NCBI RefSeq assembly: GCF_009724245.1
Contig: NZ_WNNK01000014.1
Coordinates: forward strand, 62,001 to 126,000
From: Pseudomonas spelaei
Lineage (GTDB): Bacteria; Pseudomonadota; Gammaproteobacteria; Pseudomonadales; Pseudomonadaceae
Reading direction: 5' to 3'
DNA length: 64,000 nucleotides
Of this stretch, positions 41,880-50,272 are shown piece by piece. A model generated the notes under the pieces. It ran no database searches and was not told the DNA's origin. It was given only the letters and a program-made list of their open reading frames with translations. The position numbers and the translations under genes were made by a program. Numbering within the stretch: the first letter of the stretch is position 1; each line of letters begins with the position of its first letter.

Positions 41880-43109
41880 ATGCCTGCAGAACTGTCCTTT
41901 TCCCTCAAGCAAGCCCGGCGTCTGGCGCTGGCGGCCCAAGGCTTTTCCGGGCGCCAGCCGCCAGCGCTGATCAAGGCTGCGCAGGTCAATCGTCTGATCG
42001 AGCGCCTCGGCGTGCTGCAGATTGACTCGGTCAATGCCGTGGTGCGCTCCCATTACCTTCCGCTGTTCTCCCGCTTGGGCAACTATGCCCCTTCCATTCT
42101 TGAGCAAGCAGCCTGGAGCCAGGGCCGACGGCGCTCGCTGTTTGAGTATTGGGGGCATGAAGCCTCGCTGTTGCCGATGGCGCTTTATCCGTTGATGCGC
42201 TGGCGCATGGCGCGGGCAGAGCAGGGTGAAGGGATATATCAGCAAATGGCGCGCTTTGGACGTGAACAACAGGCCACTATTCGCCGAGTCCTGGCGGTCG
42301 TTGAGCAGCGGGGTGCCTTGGGGGCTGGCAGTTTGTCGACGCGTGAGGAGCGCGCCGGCCCGTGGTGGGACTGGAGCGATGAAAAGCATGCCTTGGAATG
42401 GTTGTTCGCGGCCGGCTTGGTGACGGTCGCCGGACGTCGTGGATTTGAGCGGCTTTATGATCTGCCGGAGCGTGTGATTCCCGCCGAAATTCTCCAGCAG
42501 GCGCCCTTGAGTGAGGCTCAGGCGCAGCGAGGTTTGTTGTTGCAGGCGGCGAGTGCGTTGGGTGTGGGGACTGAAAAAGACCTGCGCGATTATTTCCGCC
42601 TGGAACCCGGCGACAGTCGCACACGCCTGGCAGAGTTGGTGGAGGAGGGGCTATTGGTCCCGTGTCAGGTCCAGGGCTGGAAGCAATTGGCCTATTGCGC
42701 GCCTGAGCCGAAAGTCCCGCGTAAGGTGCCCGCCAGTGCGTTGCTGTCACCCTTTGATTCGCTGATCTGGGAGCGCAGCCGCACCGAGCGCCTGTTCGAT
42801 TTCCGCTACCGGCTGGAGATCTACACCCCACAGCACAAACGGGTGTATGGCTATTACGTGCTGCCGTTTTTGCACAATGAACGAATCGCCGCGCGGGTCG
42901 ACCTGCGAGCCGAGCGTGCGGCCGGGCGATTGGCGGTGCATGCGGTGCACGAAGAGGAACCGGGGTTGGATGAGGAGGGGATGTTGGCGTTGGCTTTGAA
43001 TTTGCGGCAGATGGCCGACTGGCTGGGGCTTGAGCGGATACAACTCAATTGCCCGCGGGCCAGTGCGGCGCGGTTGCGAGTGGCGCTCTCAGCGCTTGAC
43101 CTGTTTTAA
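41880..43109 (+). CDS. YcaQ/AlkZ-type winged-helix DNA glycosylase
   Basis: 409 residues built of repeated winged helices (HTH_42/DUF1006). The catalytic QxD motif of the family is visible as LQIDSVN near residue 45. E. coli YcaQ and Streptomyces AlkZ unhook interstrand crosslinks and remove bulky N-alkyl purines. Further conserved stretches are FEYWGHEASLLP and LLSPFDSLIWER...RLFDFRYRLEIYTP. ATG at 41880 follows AAGGAG. Its 3' end overlaps the convergent class II DAHP synthase gene by 21 bp. Confidence 0.9.
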   Translation: MPAELSFSLKQARRLALAAQGFSGRQPPALIKAAQVNRLIERLGVLQIDSVNAVVRSHYLPLFSRLGNYAPSILEQAAWSQGRRRSLFEYWGHEASLLPMALYPLMRWRMARAEQGEGIYQQMARFGREQQATIRRVLAVVEQRGALGAGSLSTREERAGPWWDWSDEKHALEWLFAAGLVTVAGRRGFERLYDLPERVIPAEILQQAPLSEAQAQRGLLLQAASALGVGTEKDLRDYFRLEPGDSRTRLAELVEEGLLVPCQVQGWKQLAYCAPEPKVPRKVPASALLSPFDSLIWERSRTERLFDFRYRLEIYTPQHKRVYGYYVLPFLHNERIAARVDLRAERAAGRLAVHAVHEEEPGLDEEGMLALALNLRQMADWLGLERIQLNCPRASAARLRVALSALDLF

Positions 43110-44435
43110 CGTCTCCGCAATCAAGAAGGCCAATTCCAGTGACTGATCGGCGTTCATCCGTGGGTCGCAATGGGTGTGGTAGCGGTCCGACAAACCATCT
43201 TCGGTAATCGGTCGCGCACCACCGATGCACTCGGTCACGTTCTGCCCGGTCATCTCGATGTGAATCCCGCCGGCGTAGGTGCCCTCGGCTTGATGCACCT
43301 GGAAGAACTCCTTCACCTCGCTGAGGATCTGCGCGAAGTCGCGGGTCTTGTAGCCGCTGCTGGCCTTAATGGTGTTGCCATGCATCGGGTCGGAACTCCA
43401 CAGCACCTGCTTGCCTTCGCGCTGTACGGCGCGGATCAGGTTGGGCAAGTGGTCGCCGACCTTGTTGGCGCCCATGCGCGCAATCAGGTTGAGACGGCCC
43501 GGATCATTGTCCGGGTTGAGGATGTCGATCAGGCGAATCAGGTCCTGCGGCTTCATGCTCGGGCCGACCTTGACCCCGATCGGGTTGTTCACCCCGCGCA
43601 GGAACTCGACGTGGGCACCGTCCAACTGACGGGTGCGATCGCCAATCCACAGCATATGGGCCGAGCAGTCGTAGTAGTCGTTGGTCAGGCTGTCCCGGCG
43701 CACGAACGCTTGCTCAAAGTTGAGCAACAGGGCTTCGTGGGCGGTGAAGAAGCTCGTCTCGCGCAGTTGTGGTGAACTGTCCATGCCGCAGGCGCGCATG
43801 AAGGCCAGGGTTTCATCGATGCGGTCGGCCAGTTGGCTGTACTTCTCGGCCAGGGCGGAGTTGGCGATAAAGTCCAGGTTCCACTTGTGCACTTGGTGCA
43901 GGTCGGCAAAGCCGCCCTGGGCAAAGGCCCGTAGCAAGTTCAGGGTGGCGGTGGACTGGTGGTAAGACTGCAACAGGCGATCAGGGTCCGGCACCCGGCT
44001 TTTTTCGTCGAAGCCGATACCGTTGACGATGTCGCCTCGGTAAGCCGGCAGGGTCACGCCGTCGATGATCTCATCGTTGGCCGAGCGCGGCTTGGCGAAC
44101 TGACCCGCCATGCGCCCGACTTTGACCACCGGGCAGCCGGCGGCGAAGGTCATGACCACGGCCATCTGCAGCAACACCTTGAAGGTATCGCGGATTTTCG
44201 CCGCCGAAAATTCGGCAAAGCTTTCCGCGCAATCACCGCCTTGCAGCAGGAAGGCCCGACCGTTGCTCACCTCGGCAAACTGACGGCGCAACTCGCGGGC
44301 TTCCCCGGCGAATACCAGGGGCGGATAACTGGCCAGGGTCTGCTCGACCTGCAACAAGTGTGCGGCGTCAGGGTACTGGGGTTGCTGCTGGATCGGCAGG
44401 GCACGCCAGCTATCGGGGCTCCAGGGTTGGCTCAT
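43089..44435 (-). CDS. Class II DAHP synthase
   Basis: 448 residues of the plant/actinobacterial AroA-II type, unrelated in sequence to the class I enzyme at 29326. Motifs are WSPDSWRALPI, LLQGGDCAESFAEF, VVKVGRMAGQFAKPRS, HMLWIGDRTRQLDGAHVEF, KVGPSM and TCIGGA-like TECIGGARPITEDGLSDRYHTHCDPRMN. It makes DAHP for the shikimate pathway; Pseudomonas often uses extra class II copies for phenazine or other secondary pathways, but this copy lies outside such a cluster. ATG at 44435. Confidence 0.95.
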   Translation of the reverse strand: MSQPWSPDSWRALPIQQQPQYPDAAHLLQVEQTLASYPPLVFAGEARELRRQFAEVSNGRAFLLQGGDCAESFAEFSAAKIRDTFKVLLQMAVVMTFAAGCPVVKVGRMAGQFAKPRSANDEIIDGVTLPAYRGDIVNGIGFDEKSRVPDPDRLLQSYHQSTATLNLLRAFAQGGFADLHQVHKWNLDFIANSALAEKYSQLADRIDETLAFMRACGMDSSPQLRETSFFTAHEALLLNFEQAFVRRDSLTNDYYDCSAHMLWIGDRTRQLDGAHVEFLRGVNNPIGVKVGPSMKPQDLIRLIDILNPDNDPGRLNLIARMGANKVGDHLPNLIRAVQREGKQVLWSSDPMHGNTIKASSGYKTRDFAQILSEVKEFFQVHQAEGTYAGGIHIEMTGQNVTECIGGARPITEDGLSDRYHTHCDPRMNADQSLELAFLIAETLKQVKR

Positions 44436-44578
44436 CATGAACTCAAGTGATTTATAGTCGGAGGGCCATGTTAGCAGCAATTTAGTGCGTGACCTGCTGC
44501 GGTCGGTTCGCGGACAATCGCGCCTTTCCCGCTTGGGAACAGGCGGCTGGATTTTGTGGGTGGACGTTAGGAGTAGTC

Positions 44579-45334
44579 ATGACTGAGGAGCGCGTCGAGC
44601 GCCTGCTGGCCGAGGTCCATGATGACTTCGGCATGATCCGTGTGCTGGAAGTGGCTGATTACCGCTTTCTTGAGTTTGGCGACGCCATCGAGCAGAGCTG
44701 CGTGTTTACTGCTGATCCGAGCTGGCTGGAGTATGACTATACCCGCGCCATGCTCATTGGCGCGTTGTGCCATGAACAGCCGGAAAGCGCGCTGTTCCTT
44801 GGGTTGGGTGCTGGCACCTTGACCCAGGCCTGCCTCAAGTTCCTGCCCCTGGAGGATGTCGAAGCCATTGAGCTGCGCCCCGATGTGCCGCGCCTGGCCA
44901 TCGAATTCCTTGGGCTGGATGACGATCCACGTTTGTATATCCGTGTCGGCGACGCCCTGCAGTTGCTGGAAACGGCCGAGCCTGCGGACCTGATTTTTGT
45001 CGACCTTTATACCGACGTCGGCCCGGGTGTCGGTCATCTGGCCTGGACCTTCCTGGAGAACTGCCAGAAAAAGCTCAACCCCGGTGGCTGGCTGGTGATC
45101 AATCAGTGGGCGACCGATGATGGCAAACCGTTGGGCGCTGCCTTATTGCGCGGCTTGTATCACCGGCATTATTGGGAGTTGCCGGTGAAAGAGGGCAATG
45201 TGATCCTGATTGTGCCGGCGGACCTGGATCAGGAACTCGATCTGGTGGCGCTGTCCGCCCGGGCCGAGAGCCTTGCGCCACGATTGGGGTATTCGCTGCA
45301 ATCGTTGATCAAGGCGATTCGGCCGGCAACGTAA
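44579..45334 (+). CDS. Spermidine-synthase-like methyltransferase-fold protein
   Basis: 251 residues. The S-adenosylmethionine-type Rossmann motif ALFLGLGAGTLTQACLKF and the following EDVEAIELRPDV and DLIFVDLYTDVGPG match the spermidine synthase superfamily. The polyamine-binding N-terminal beta domain is short, so a true aminopropyl transferase is unlikely. The substrate is unknown. ATG at 44579 follows GTTAGGAGTAGTC. Convergent with the crotonase gene after 9 bp. Confidence 0.82.
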   Translation: MTEERVERLLAEVHDDFGMIRVLEVADYRFLEFGDAIEQSCVFTADPSWLEYDYTRAMLIGALCHEQPESALFLGLGAGTLTQACLKFLPLEDVEAIELRPDVPRLAIEFLGLDDDPRLYIRVGDALQLLETAEPADLIFVDLYTDVGPGVGHLAWTFLENCQKKLNPGGWLVINQWATDDGKPLGAALLRGLYHRHYWELPVKEGNVILIVPADLDQELDLVALSARAESLAPRLGYSLQSLIKAIRPAT

Positions 45335-45343
45335 GGCGTGGCG

Positions 45344-46135
45344 TCAAAGTCCTTTGAATACACCGGGCCGCTTTTCAATCATGGCCCGGATACCTTCCTT
45401 GGCGTCTTCACTGTTCAGCAGTTTCTCCACCAGCACGGGCAAGCCGGCCGCAGCGGCGGTTTCACCTTCGATTCGGGCCTGGCGTGCCGACATCAAGGTG
45501 GCCTGCACGCCCAGCGGTGCCTGCCGGGCAATACGATTGGCCAGCTCCAGCGCGCGCGGCAGCAGGTCTTCACTGGCCATCACTTCTTGCACCAGGCCCA
45601 GTCGCAGGGCTTCGTGAGCATCAAACTCATCCCCGGTGAGCAGCCAGCGCATGGCATTGCCCCAACCGGCAATCTGATGAAAGCGCAAGGTTGCGCCGCC
45701 AAAGGGAAAGATCCCACGCTGCACTTCCATCTGCGCGAAGCGAGTATTGCTGGCGCACAGGTTGATATCCGCCGCCAGCATCAGTTCGATGCCGATGGTC
45801 AGGCAATAACCCTGGGCGGCGACAATTACCGGTTTACTGACCCTGGGGCCTGCGAATACGCCCCAGGGATCGCAACCTCCCAGCGGCGGCTGCCAGCCCT
45901 GGGCCATCGCCTGTCCGACGTTTGCCAGGTCCAGTCCGGCGGTAAAGTGATCGCCGTGGCCAAAGACAATCGCCACCCGTGCTTCATCATTACGATCAAA
46001 TTCGCCATAGGCCAGGCTCAGTTCGTTGAGCAGCTCCAGGTCAAAGGCATTGCGTTTGGCCACCCGGTCCAGCCCCAGCAACAGGACATGGCCTTGCTGT
46101 TCACGGCTGACACGGCTGCTGCTGGCTTGATTCAT
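45344..46135 (-). CDS. Enoyl-CoA hydratase/isomerase (crotonase) family
   Basis: 263 residues. The crotonase fold is shown by LDRVAKRNAFDLELL, the oxyanion segment FTAGLDL and PVIVAAQGYCLTIGIELMLAADI. At the usual second-acid positions GIFPFGGATLRF reads Phe-Gly-Gly rather than a clear Glu pair, so it may be an isomerase or hydrolase and not a standard hydratase. ATG at 46135. It is divergent from deaD. Confidence 0.85.
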   Translation of the reverse strand: MNQASSSRVSREQQGHVLLLGLDRVAKRNAFDLELLNELSLAYGEFDRNDEARVAIVFGHGDHFTAGLDLANVGQAMAQGWQPPLGGCDPWGVFAGPRVSKPVIVAAQGYCLTIGIELMLAADINLCASNTRFAQMEVQRGIFPFGGATLRFHQIAGWGNAMRWLLTGDEFDAHEALRLGLVQEVMASEDLLPRALELANRIARQAPLGVQATLMSARQARIEGETAAAAGLPVLVEKLLNSEDAKEGIRAMIEKRPGVFKGL

Positions 46136-46332
46136 GGGGTGTGTCCTCGGGCGCAAAGGGGGCGTTCGGACCGAAGGGCCCGCTGCGAAAGGTGAACCGT
46201 TTAAGTGTCATGACCAACAGGGCCGGGCCTTTGAAAAATAGACGTTGCTATCAGGATGTGCAAAGCCTTTGATACAGAGCTGTTTATCGGGTCTTTCCGA
46301 TAAAAAAAGCTCCCTTTTTCAGCGATTTCCGG

Positions 46333-46558
46333 TATAGTGCGCGCCGGCCTTTAACCGGGCCGCGTTTAGGTAGTGCAATTCCCCGAAGCCAGCTTCGGCT
46401 GCTCGTCCGCACAGCGGACTCTTCCTTGACGAATCTTTTCCATTCATTCGTTTTCGCAAATCCCCGCCGACAAAGCAGCCAGGGCGACTCTTGAGTCTCA
46501 ACACGGCATGCGCAGCTTTGGAGCATGGGTCTTTGCGGATGCACTTAGAGGCAGACCC
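46333..46558 (+). promoter_or_regulatory. deaD promoter -10 and structured 5' leader
   Basis: A TATAGT -10 box at 46333-46338 would start transcription near 46345, giving about 215 nt of leader. Hairpins visible in it are CCGAAG-CCAG-CTTCGG (about 46384), GTCCGC-ACA-GCGGAC (about 46406) and GACTC-TT-GAGTC (about 46484). A last helix pairs GGGTCT (46527-46532) with AGACCC (46553-46558), closing right at the ATG and holding the AGAGG ribosome site in its loop. Such leaders allow cold-shock or self-control of DeaD; that function is inferred. The -35 is weak. Confidence 0.55.
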
Positions 46559-48232
46559 ATGACCCAGGAAACCGGCGGCTTCGCCGCTTTTAATCTTAAC
46601 CCGAATATTCTTGCAGCCGTCATCGCGACTGGCTACGAAGAGCCTTCGGCTATTCAGCAGCAATCGATCCCGATCATCATGGCCGGCCAGGACATGATTG
46701 GCCAGGCGCAAACCGGTACCGGTAAAACCGCCGCGTTCGCTCTGCCTATCCTGCACTGCATCGATCCTGCCAAGCGCGAGCCGCAAGCCCTGATCCTGGC
46801 GCCAACCCGTGAGTTGGCGCTGCAAGTAGCAACTGCTTTCGAAACCTACGCCAAGCAAATGCCAGGCGTTACCGTTGTGGCCGTTTACGGCGGCGCGCCT
46901 ATGGGCCCACAACTGAAAGCAATCCGTAATGGTGCACAGATCGTTGTCGCCACCCCGGGCCGTTTGTGCGACCACCTGCGTCGCGACGAAAAAGTCCTGT
47001 CGACCGTGAACCACCTGGTTCTCGACGAAGCTGACGAAATGCTCAAGCTGGGCTTCATGGACGACCTGGAAGTCATCTTCAAGGCACTGCCAGCGACCCG
47101 TCAGACCGTATTGTTCTCGGCCACCCTGCCGCAGTCGATCCGTGCCATTGCTGAACGCCACCTGCGCGATCCGCAACACGTGAAGATCCAGACCAAGACT
47201 CAGACCGTTACTGCGATCGAACAGGCTCACCTGTTGGTTCACGCTGACCAGAAGACCTCGGCTGTATTGAGCCTGCTGGAAGTCGAAGACTTCGACGCCC
47301 TGATCATGTTCGTGCGCACCAAGCAAGCGACCCTGGACCTGGCCAGTGCCCTGGAAGCCAAAGGCTACAAAGCCGCTGCGCTGAATGGTGACATTGCCCA
47401 GAACCAGCGTGAGCGCGTCATCGACTCCCTCAAGGATGGCCGTCTGGACATCGTTGTGGCGACCGACGTTGCTGCTCGTGGTCTGGACGTTCCACGTATC
47501 ACTCACGTGTTCAACGTTGACATGCCTTACGATCCAGAGTCCTACGTTCACCGTATCGGACGTACTGGCCGTGCCGGTCGCGAAGGCCGTGCCCTGCTGC
47601 TGGTGACTCCACGTGAGCGCCGCATGCTGCAAGTGATCGAGCGTGTTACCGGTCAGAAGGTTGCCGAAGTTCGCCTGCCGGATGCCCAGGCCGTTCTCGA
47701 TGCCCGCATCAAGAAACTGACCAACAGCTTGGCGCCACTGGTAGCTGATGCTGAATCGACCCACGGCGACCTGCTGGATCGCCTGACCGCCGATATCGGT
47801 TGCACCCCGCGTGCCCTGGCGGCAGCCCTGCTGCGCAAGGCTACCAACGGTCAAGCACTGACCCTGGCTGCAATCGAGAAAGAACGCCCATTGGTGCCGA
47901 ACAACGCTCCGCGCGGTGATCGTCCAGAGCGTTCCGGTGATCGTCCGGACCGTGGTGATCGTGAGCGCCGCGCTCCGGTTCCATTGGCCGAAGGTCGTGC
48001 TCGCTGCCGTACCGCGCTGGGCGCGCGTGACGGTATCGCTGCCAAGAACCTGTTGGGCGCAATCCTCAATGAGGGTGGCCTGGCACGTGAAGCGATCGGT
48101 CGTATCCAGGTCCGTGACAGCTTCTCTCTGGTAGAGCTGCCGGAAGATGGCCTGGAGAAGTTGCTGACCAAGCTGAAGGACACTCGTGTTGCCGGTAAGC
48201 AGCTGAAGCTGCGTCGCTATCGCGAAGATTGA
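46559..48232 (+). CDS. deaD: DEAD-box RNA helicase DeaD/CsdA
   Basis: 557 residues. Helicase motifs in order are QQQSIPIIMAGQD (Q), AQTGTGKTAA (I), PTRELALQ (Ia), TPGR (Ib), DEAD (II), SAT (III), IVATDVAARGLD (V) and HRIGRTGR (VI). After a linker rich in Arg/Asp/Gly repeats (DRPERSGDRPDRGDRERR) comes the C-terminal DbpA/CsdA RNA-binding domain. It unwinds structured RNA in ribosome assembly and mRNA turnover, especially in the cold. ATG at 46559. Confidence 0.95.
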   Translation: MTQETGGFAAFNLNPNILAAVIATGYEEPSAIQQQSIPIIMAGQDMIGQAQTGTGKTAAFALPILHCIDPAKREPQALILAPTRELALQVATAFETYAKQMPGVTVVAVYGGAPMGPQLKAIRNGAQIVVATPGRLCDHLRRDEKVLSTVNHLVLDEADEMLKLGFMDDLEVIFKALPATRQTVLFSATLPQSIRAIAERHLRDPQHVKIQTKTQTVTAIEQAHLLVHADQKTSAVLSLLEVEDFDALIMFVRTKQATLDLASALEAKGYKAAALNGDIAQNQRERVIDSLKDGRLDIVVATDVAARGLDVPRITHVFNVDMPYDPESYVHRIGRTGRAGREGRALLLVTPRERRMLQVIERVTGQKVAEVRLPDAQAVLDARIKKLTNSLAPLVADAESTHGDLLDRLTADIGCTPRALAAALLRKATNGQALTLAAIEKERPLVPNNAPRGDRPERSGDRPDRGDRERRAPVPLAEGRARCRTALGARDGIAAKNLLGAILNEGGLAREAIGRIQVRDSFSLVELPEDGLEKLLTKLKDTRVAGKQLKLRRYRED

Positions 48233-48260
48233 TCCGCTTTCGGGCTGATTGATCGAACAT

Positions 48261-48292
48261 AAAAAATCCCCGACTGGTTCGGGGATTTTTTT
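48261..48292 (+). terminator. Intrinsic terminator of deaD
   Basis: AAAAAATCCCCGA-CTGGT-TCGGGGATTTTTTTT: a strong hairpin with a long T tract, 28 bp after the stop codon. It is the type of site after which class C group II introns insert. Confidence 0.93.
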
Positions 48293-48296
48293 TGCC

Positions 48297-48590
48297 GTGC
48301 AACTCGCTTACCGGTGGTGGTCTCGTGGGGGGGGCTGCGAATTTGGAAGATGCTGGAGGCAAAATGCTGGCCTGATGAGCAGGAAGCCGGATGAGGTGGT
48401 GTAGCGGGGTTTGTGATTGGCAGTGCGAAGGCATCGACGGAGTCTGTGGCGTGTACGGGCGCGGAGCCGGGTACGCTGAGCGGGGGTAAAACGGTAAACG
48501 GTTTATCCGCATAATTTTAATCGTCGTATACGGAACCGTACGTACGGTGGTGTGAGAGGAGGACGCCTATGAATCCGCCTCCTACTCGAT
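48297..48590 (+). pseudogene. Decayed group II intron (domains V-VI preserved)
   Basis: Domain V at 48520-48551: 9 lower pairs (48520-48528 with 48543-48551, several G-U), a 2-nt CG bulge (48541-48542), 4 upper pairs and a GAAC loop. Domain VI at about 48554-48587: AGGAGG (48557-48562) pairs with CCTCCT (48578-48583). An unpaired A at 48584 lies exactly 7 nt from the end CTCGAT at 48590, the branch-point geometry of group II introns. The 5' limit is a guess from GTGCA at 48297. There is no reverse-transcriptase ORF; 294 nt is far too short for an intact intron. Confidence 0.6.
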
Positions 48591-48920
48591 TGCGATTGAA
48601 GGGGTAGATAGCATGCAGTCCTCTGAGGACGCAGTGGTGTTGGCGGCAGAGGACGTCAATATGGGGAGGAGAGTGATGGGGTATTTTCAGCAATATCAGC
48701 CGCAACTGTCAGCTACTGACCTTATTGGTTTTAGGAAAAGTCCGAACGTCTGAGCGGACTTTCCGGCAGCCTGCTTAGGCGTAAAATACCTACTATCTAT
48801 CTAATGTATCTCACGTTTTTGTTGTTCAAAATGGAATGGTTCGCTTGTAATTATACCAATGGATAGGCACATGATTTGACGGCTATTGATTAATTTTTCC
48901 AGAAGAGGTTTGTGCCTGTT
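48591..48920. other. Non-coding stretch between intron remnant and orphan gene
   Basis: 330 bp with no supportable gene. It holds a small hairpin GTCCT-CTG-AGGAC near 48620 and a longer one, AAAGTCCG with CGGACTTT, near 48737-48761, which is not followed by a T tract. From about 48780 the sequence becomes AT-rich and should contain the promoter of the gene at 48921, though no clear box is seen. Confidence 0.4.
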
Positions 48921-49940
48921 ATGTCTATTGAATGTTCGCAGTTTTTTCCACAAAAAATTCCTGAATTTTTTGTTGAACCTCCAATGCTGCCGTCAGTGAA
49001 TGTAACTGGAGAACAACGGAGCGGCCAGAGCGAAGAGCATAGGAGTAGCCCGCAGTTGAGGGCGCACACAATCGGTTCGGATGCTGCGGTCAGTCGCTCA
49101 AGAAGAAATGCACCATCAGTACCTATTTCGTCTGCGAACACCACCGAGACCTCAAGGCTTGATAGGGTAAGTGATCCAAAACTCGAAATTAAGAAAGAGG
49201 CCACGTCGCCCAATGGGCTGTATGGTGTGACTTACTCACTTTCCGCGCCTGGCTCTGGGTTGAGCAACATCACGTTTCCGATGAGTATCGATGAAGGCCT
49301 TCAAAGAAAGAGTAGCAAGGATGCGGGGATTTATTACGCAATGCAGTTTGGCGTTAATAATGAGGAGGGTAAACCTCTTGCTCGCGGTTATATTGGGATG
49401 CAGCCACGCGAGGATGGCAAGGCGCTGATTGTGTTTTCTGGAAGTGGCTCGCATTTTAACGCGCCACAAGGTCGCTCCGAGTTTGATGGAGGAAAGGGAG
49501 CCAGCAATAGCACACTGGTAGATTTTAAGTTTGGGAATAAATATAACCTTACAGTGGAACTAGATTCTGAGGACCCCCATAAACTGAAGGGATTTGTTCA
49601 GGATGTCACGGACCCTGATAACCTTGGGCCAAAGCAGCATGTCAAAGATATTTATGTCGATCAGAAGGTTGCGTTGTCCGGTAGTGAATCAGGGTTTGTC
49701 GAACACTACGGATCGAAAATAAGCCGAAGCTCGCAGATTGCTCCTACTAGTGGTGGTTTTTTTGCACCATTTACTCGAGATGATAAGGGTGATGTTAAGG
49801 TTGGTGAAATAAAGAGTAATGGGTTATATGGCCGATATAGGAATTCGATGGTTGGCAAGCAACTGGTCATCAAGGAGGCGGGTAAAGGTAAGGAGGTAAG
49901 TTTTTCTTTTCAGGGGGTTGGTTATGAGAAGAAGATCTGA
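48921..49940 (+). CDS. Orphan AT-rich protein, DUF3472-like core (weak)
   Basis: 339 residues, no signal peptide or membrane helix. The first 90 residues are Ser/Pro/Arg-rich and low in order, like the secretion leaders of some effectors. The core (about 95-300, GIYYAMQFGV...GYIGMQPREDGKALIVFSGSG) vaguely resembles DUF3472-type beta domains. Codon use and A+T content differ from the neighbours, indicating transfer. ATG at 48921 has AAGAGG 12 bases before it; a GTG at 48912 is too close. The function is unknown. Confidence 0.65.
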   Translation: MSIECSQFFPQKIPEFFVEPPMLPSVNVTGEQRSGQSEEHRSSPQLRAHTIGSDAAVSRSRRNAPSVPISSANTTETSRLDRVSDPKLEIKKEATSPNGLYGVTYSLSAPGSGLSNITFPMSIDEGLQRKSSKDAGIYYAMQFGVNNEEGKPLARGYIGMQPREDGKALIVFSGSGSHFNAPQGRSEFDGGKGASNSTLVDFKFGNKYNLTVELDSEDPHKLKGFVQDVTDPDNLGPKQHVKDIYVDQKVALSGSESGFVEHYGSKISRSSQIAPTSGGFFAPFTRDDKGDVKVGEIKSNGLYGRYRNSMVGKQLVIKEAGKGKEVSFSFQGVGYEKKI

Positions 49941-50272
49941 AATATGGAGCTATAGAAGCTATTTTGAGACGGCTGCATAATCTGATACCAATGGAGTTAA
50001 TAAGATCTTGGGTGGCAGTTTCAATTCTGAGCTTGTTAGAGTCGTGCACATCGCAGATCCCTTCCGATCAATAGCGTGAACGCTGTTAGCACTTCCAGAT
50101 TTTTAGCGTAAACACTCAGCAAGATCTAGCAGATGGCAAGCTGCACGTAAGCGTGTCGGTTTTTCTTCTGGTTCGGCGCGACCCCCCATTCCTTGGCGAT
50201 TTAGAAAGTCTGGAAGGCCCGCGCAAGTGAGTATTTTCGATTTTTTGAGCTTCATTCGCTTTCGGATCTGCG
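49941..50272. other. Unexplained remnant region
   Basis: 332 bp without a supportable gene. Two diverged direct repeats, TAGCGTGAACGCTGTTAGCA near 50075 and TAGCGTAAACACTCAGCA near 50104, are visible. On the minus strand a short frame near 50130-50195 reads AKEWGVAPNQKKNRHAYVQ and ends at a stop, like the tail of a lost gene. This looks like decayed mobile or phage DNA, but I cannot name the source. Confidence 0.35.

Noticed and set aside
48780..48920. hrp box (type III effector promoter) before the orphan gene
   Set aside because: GGAATGG occurs, but no GGAAC-N16-CCAC pattern at the right spacing.
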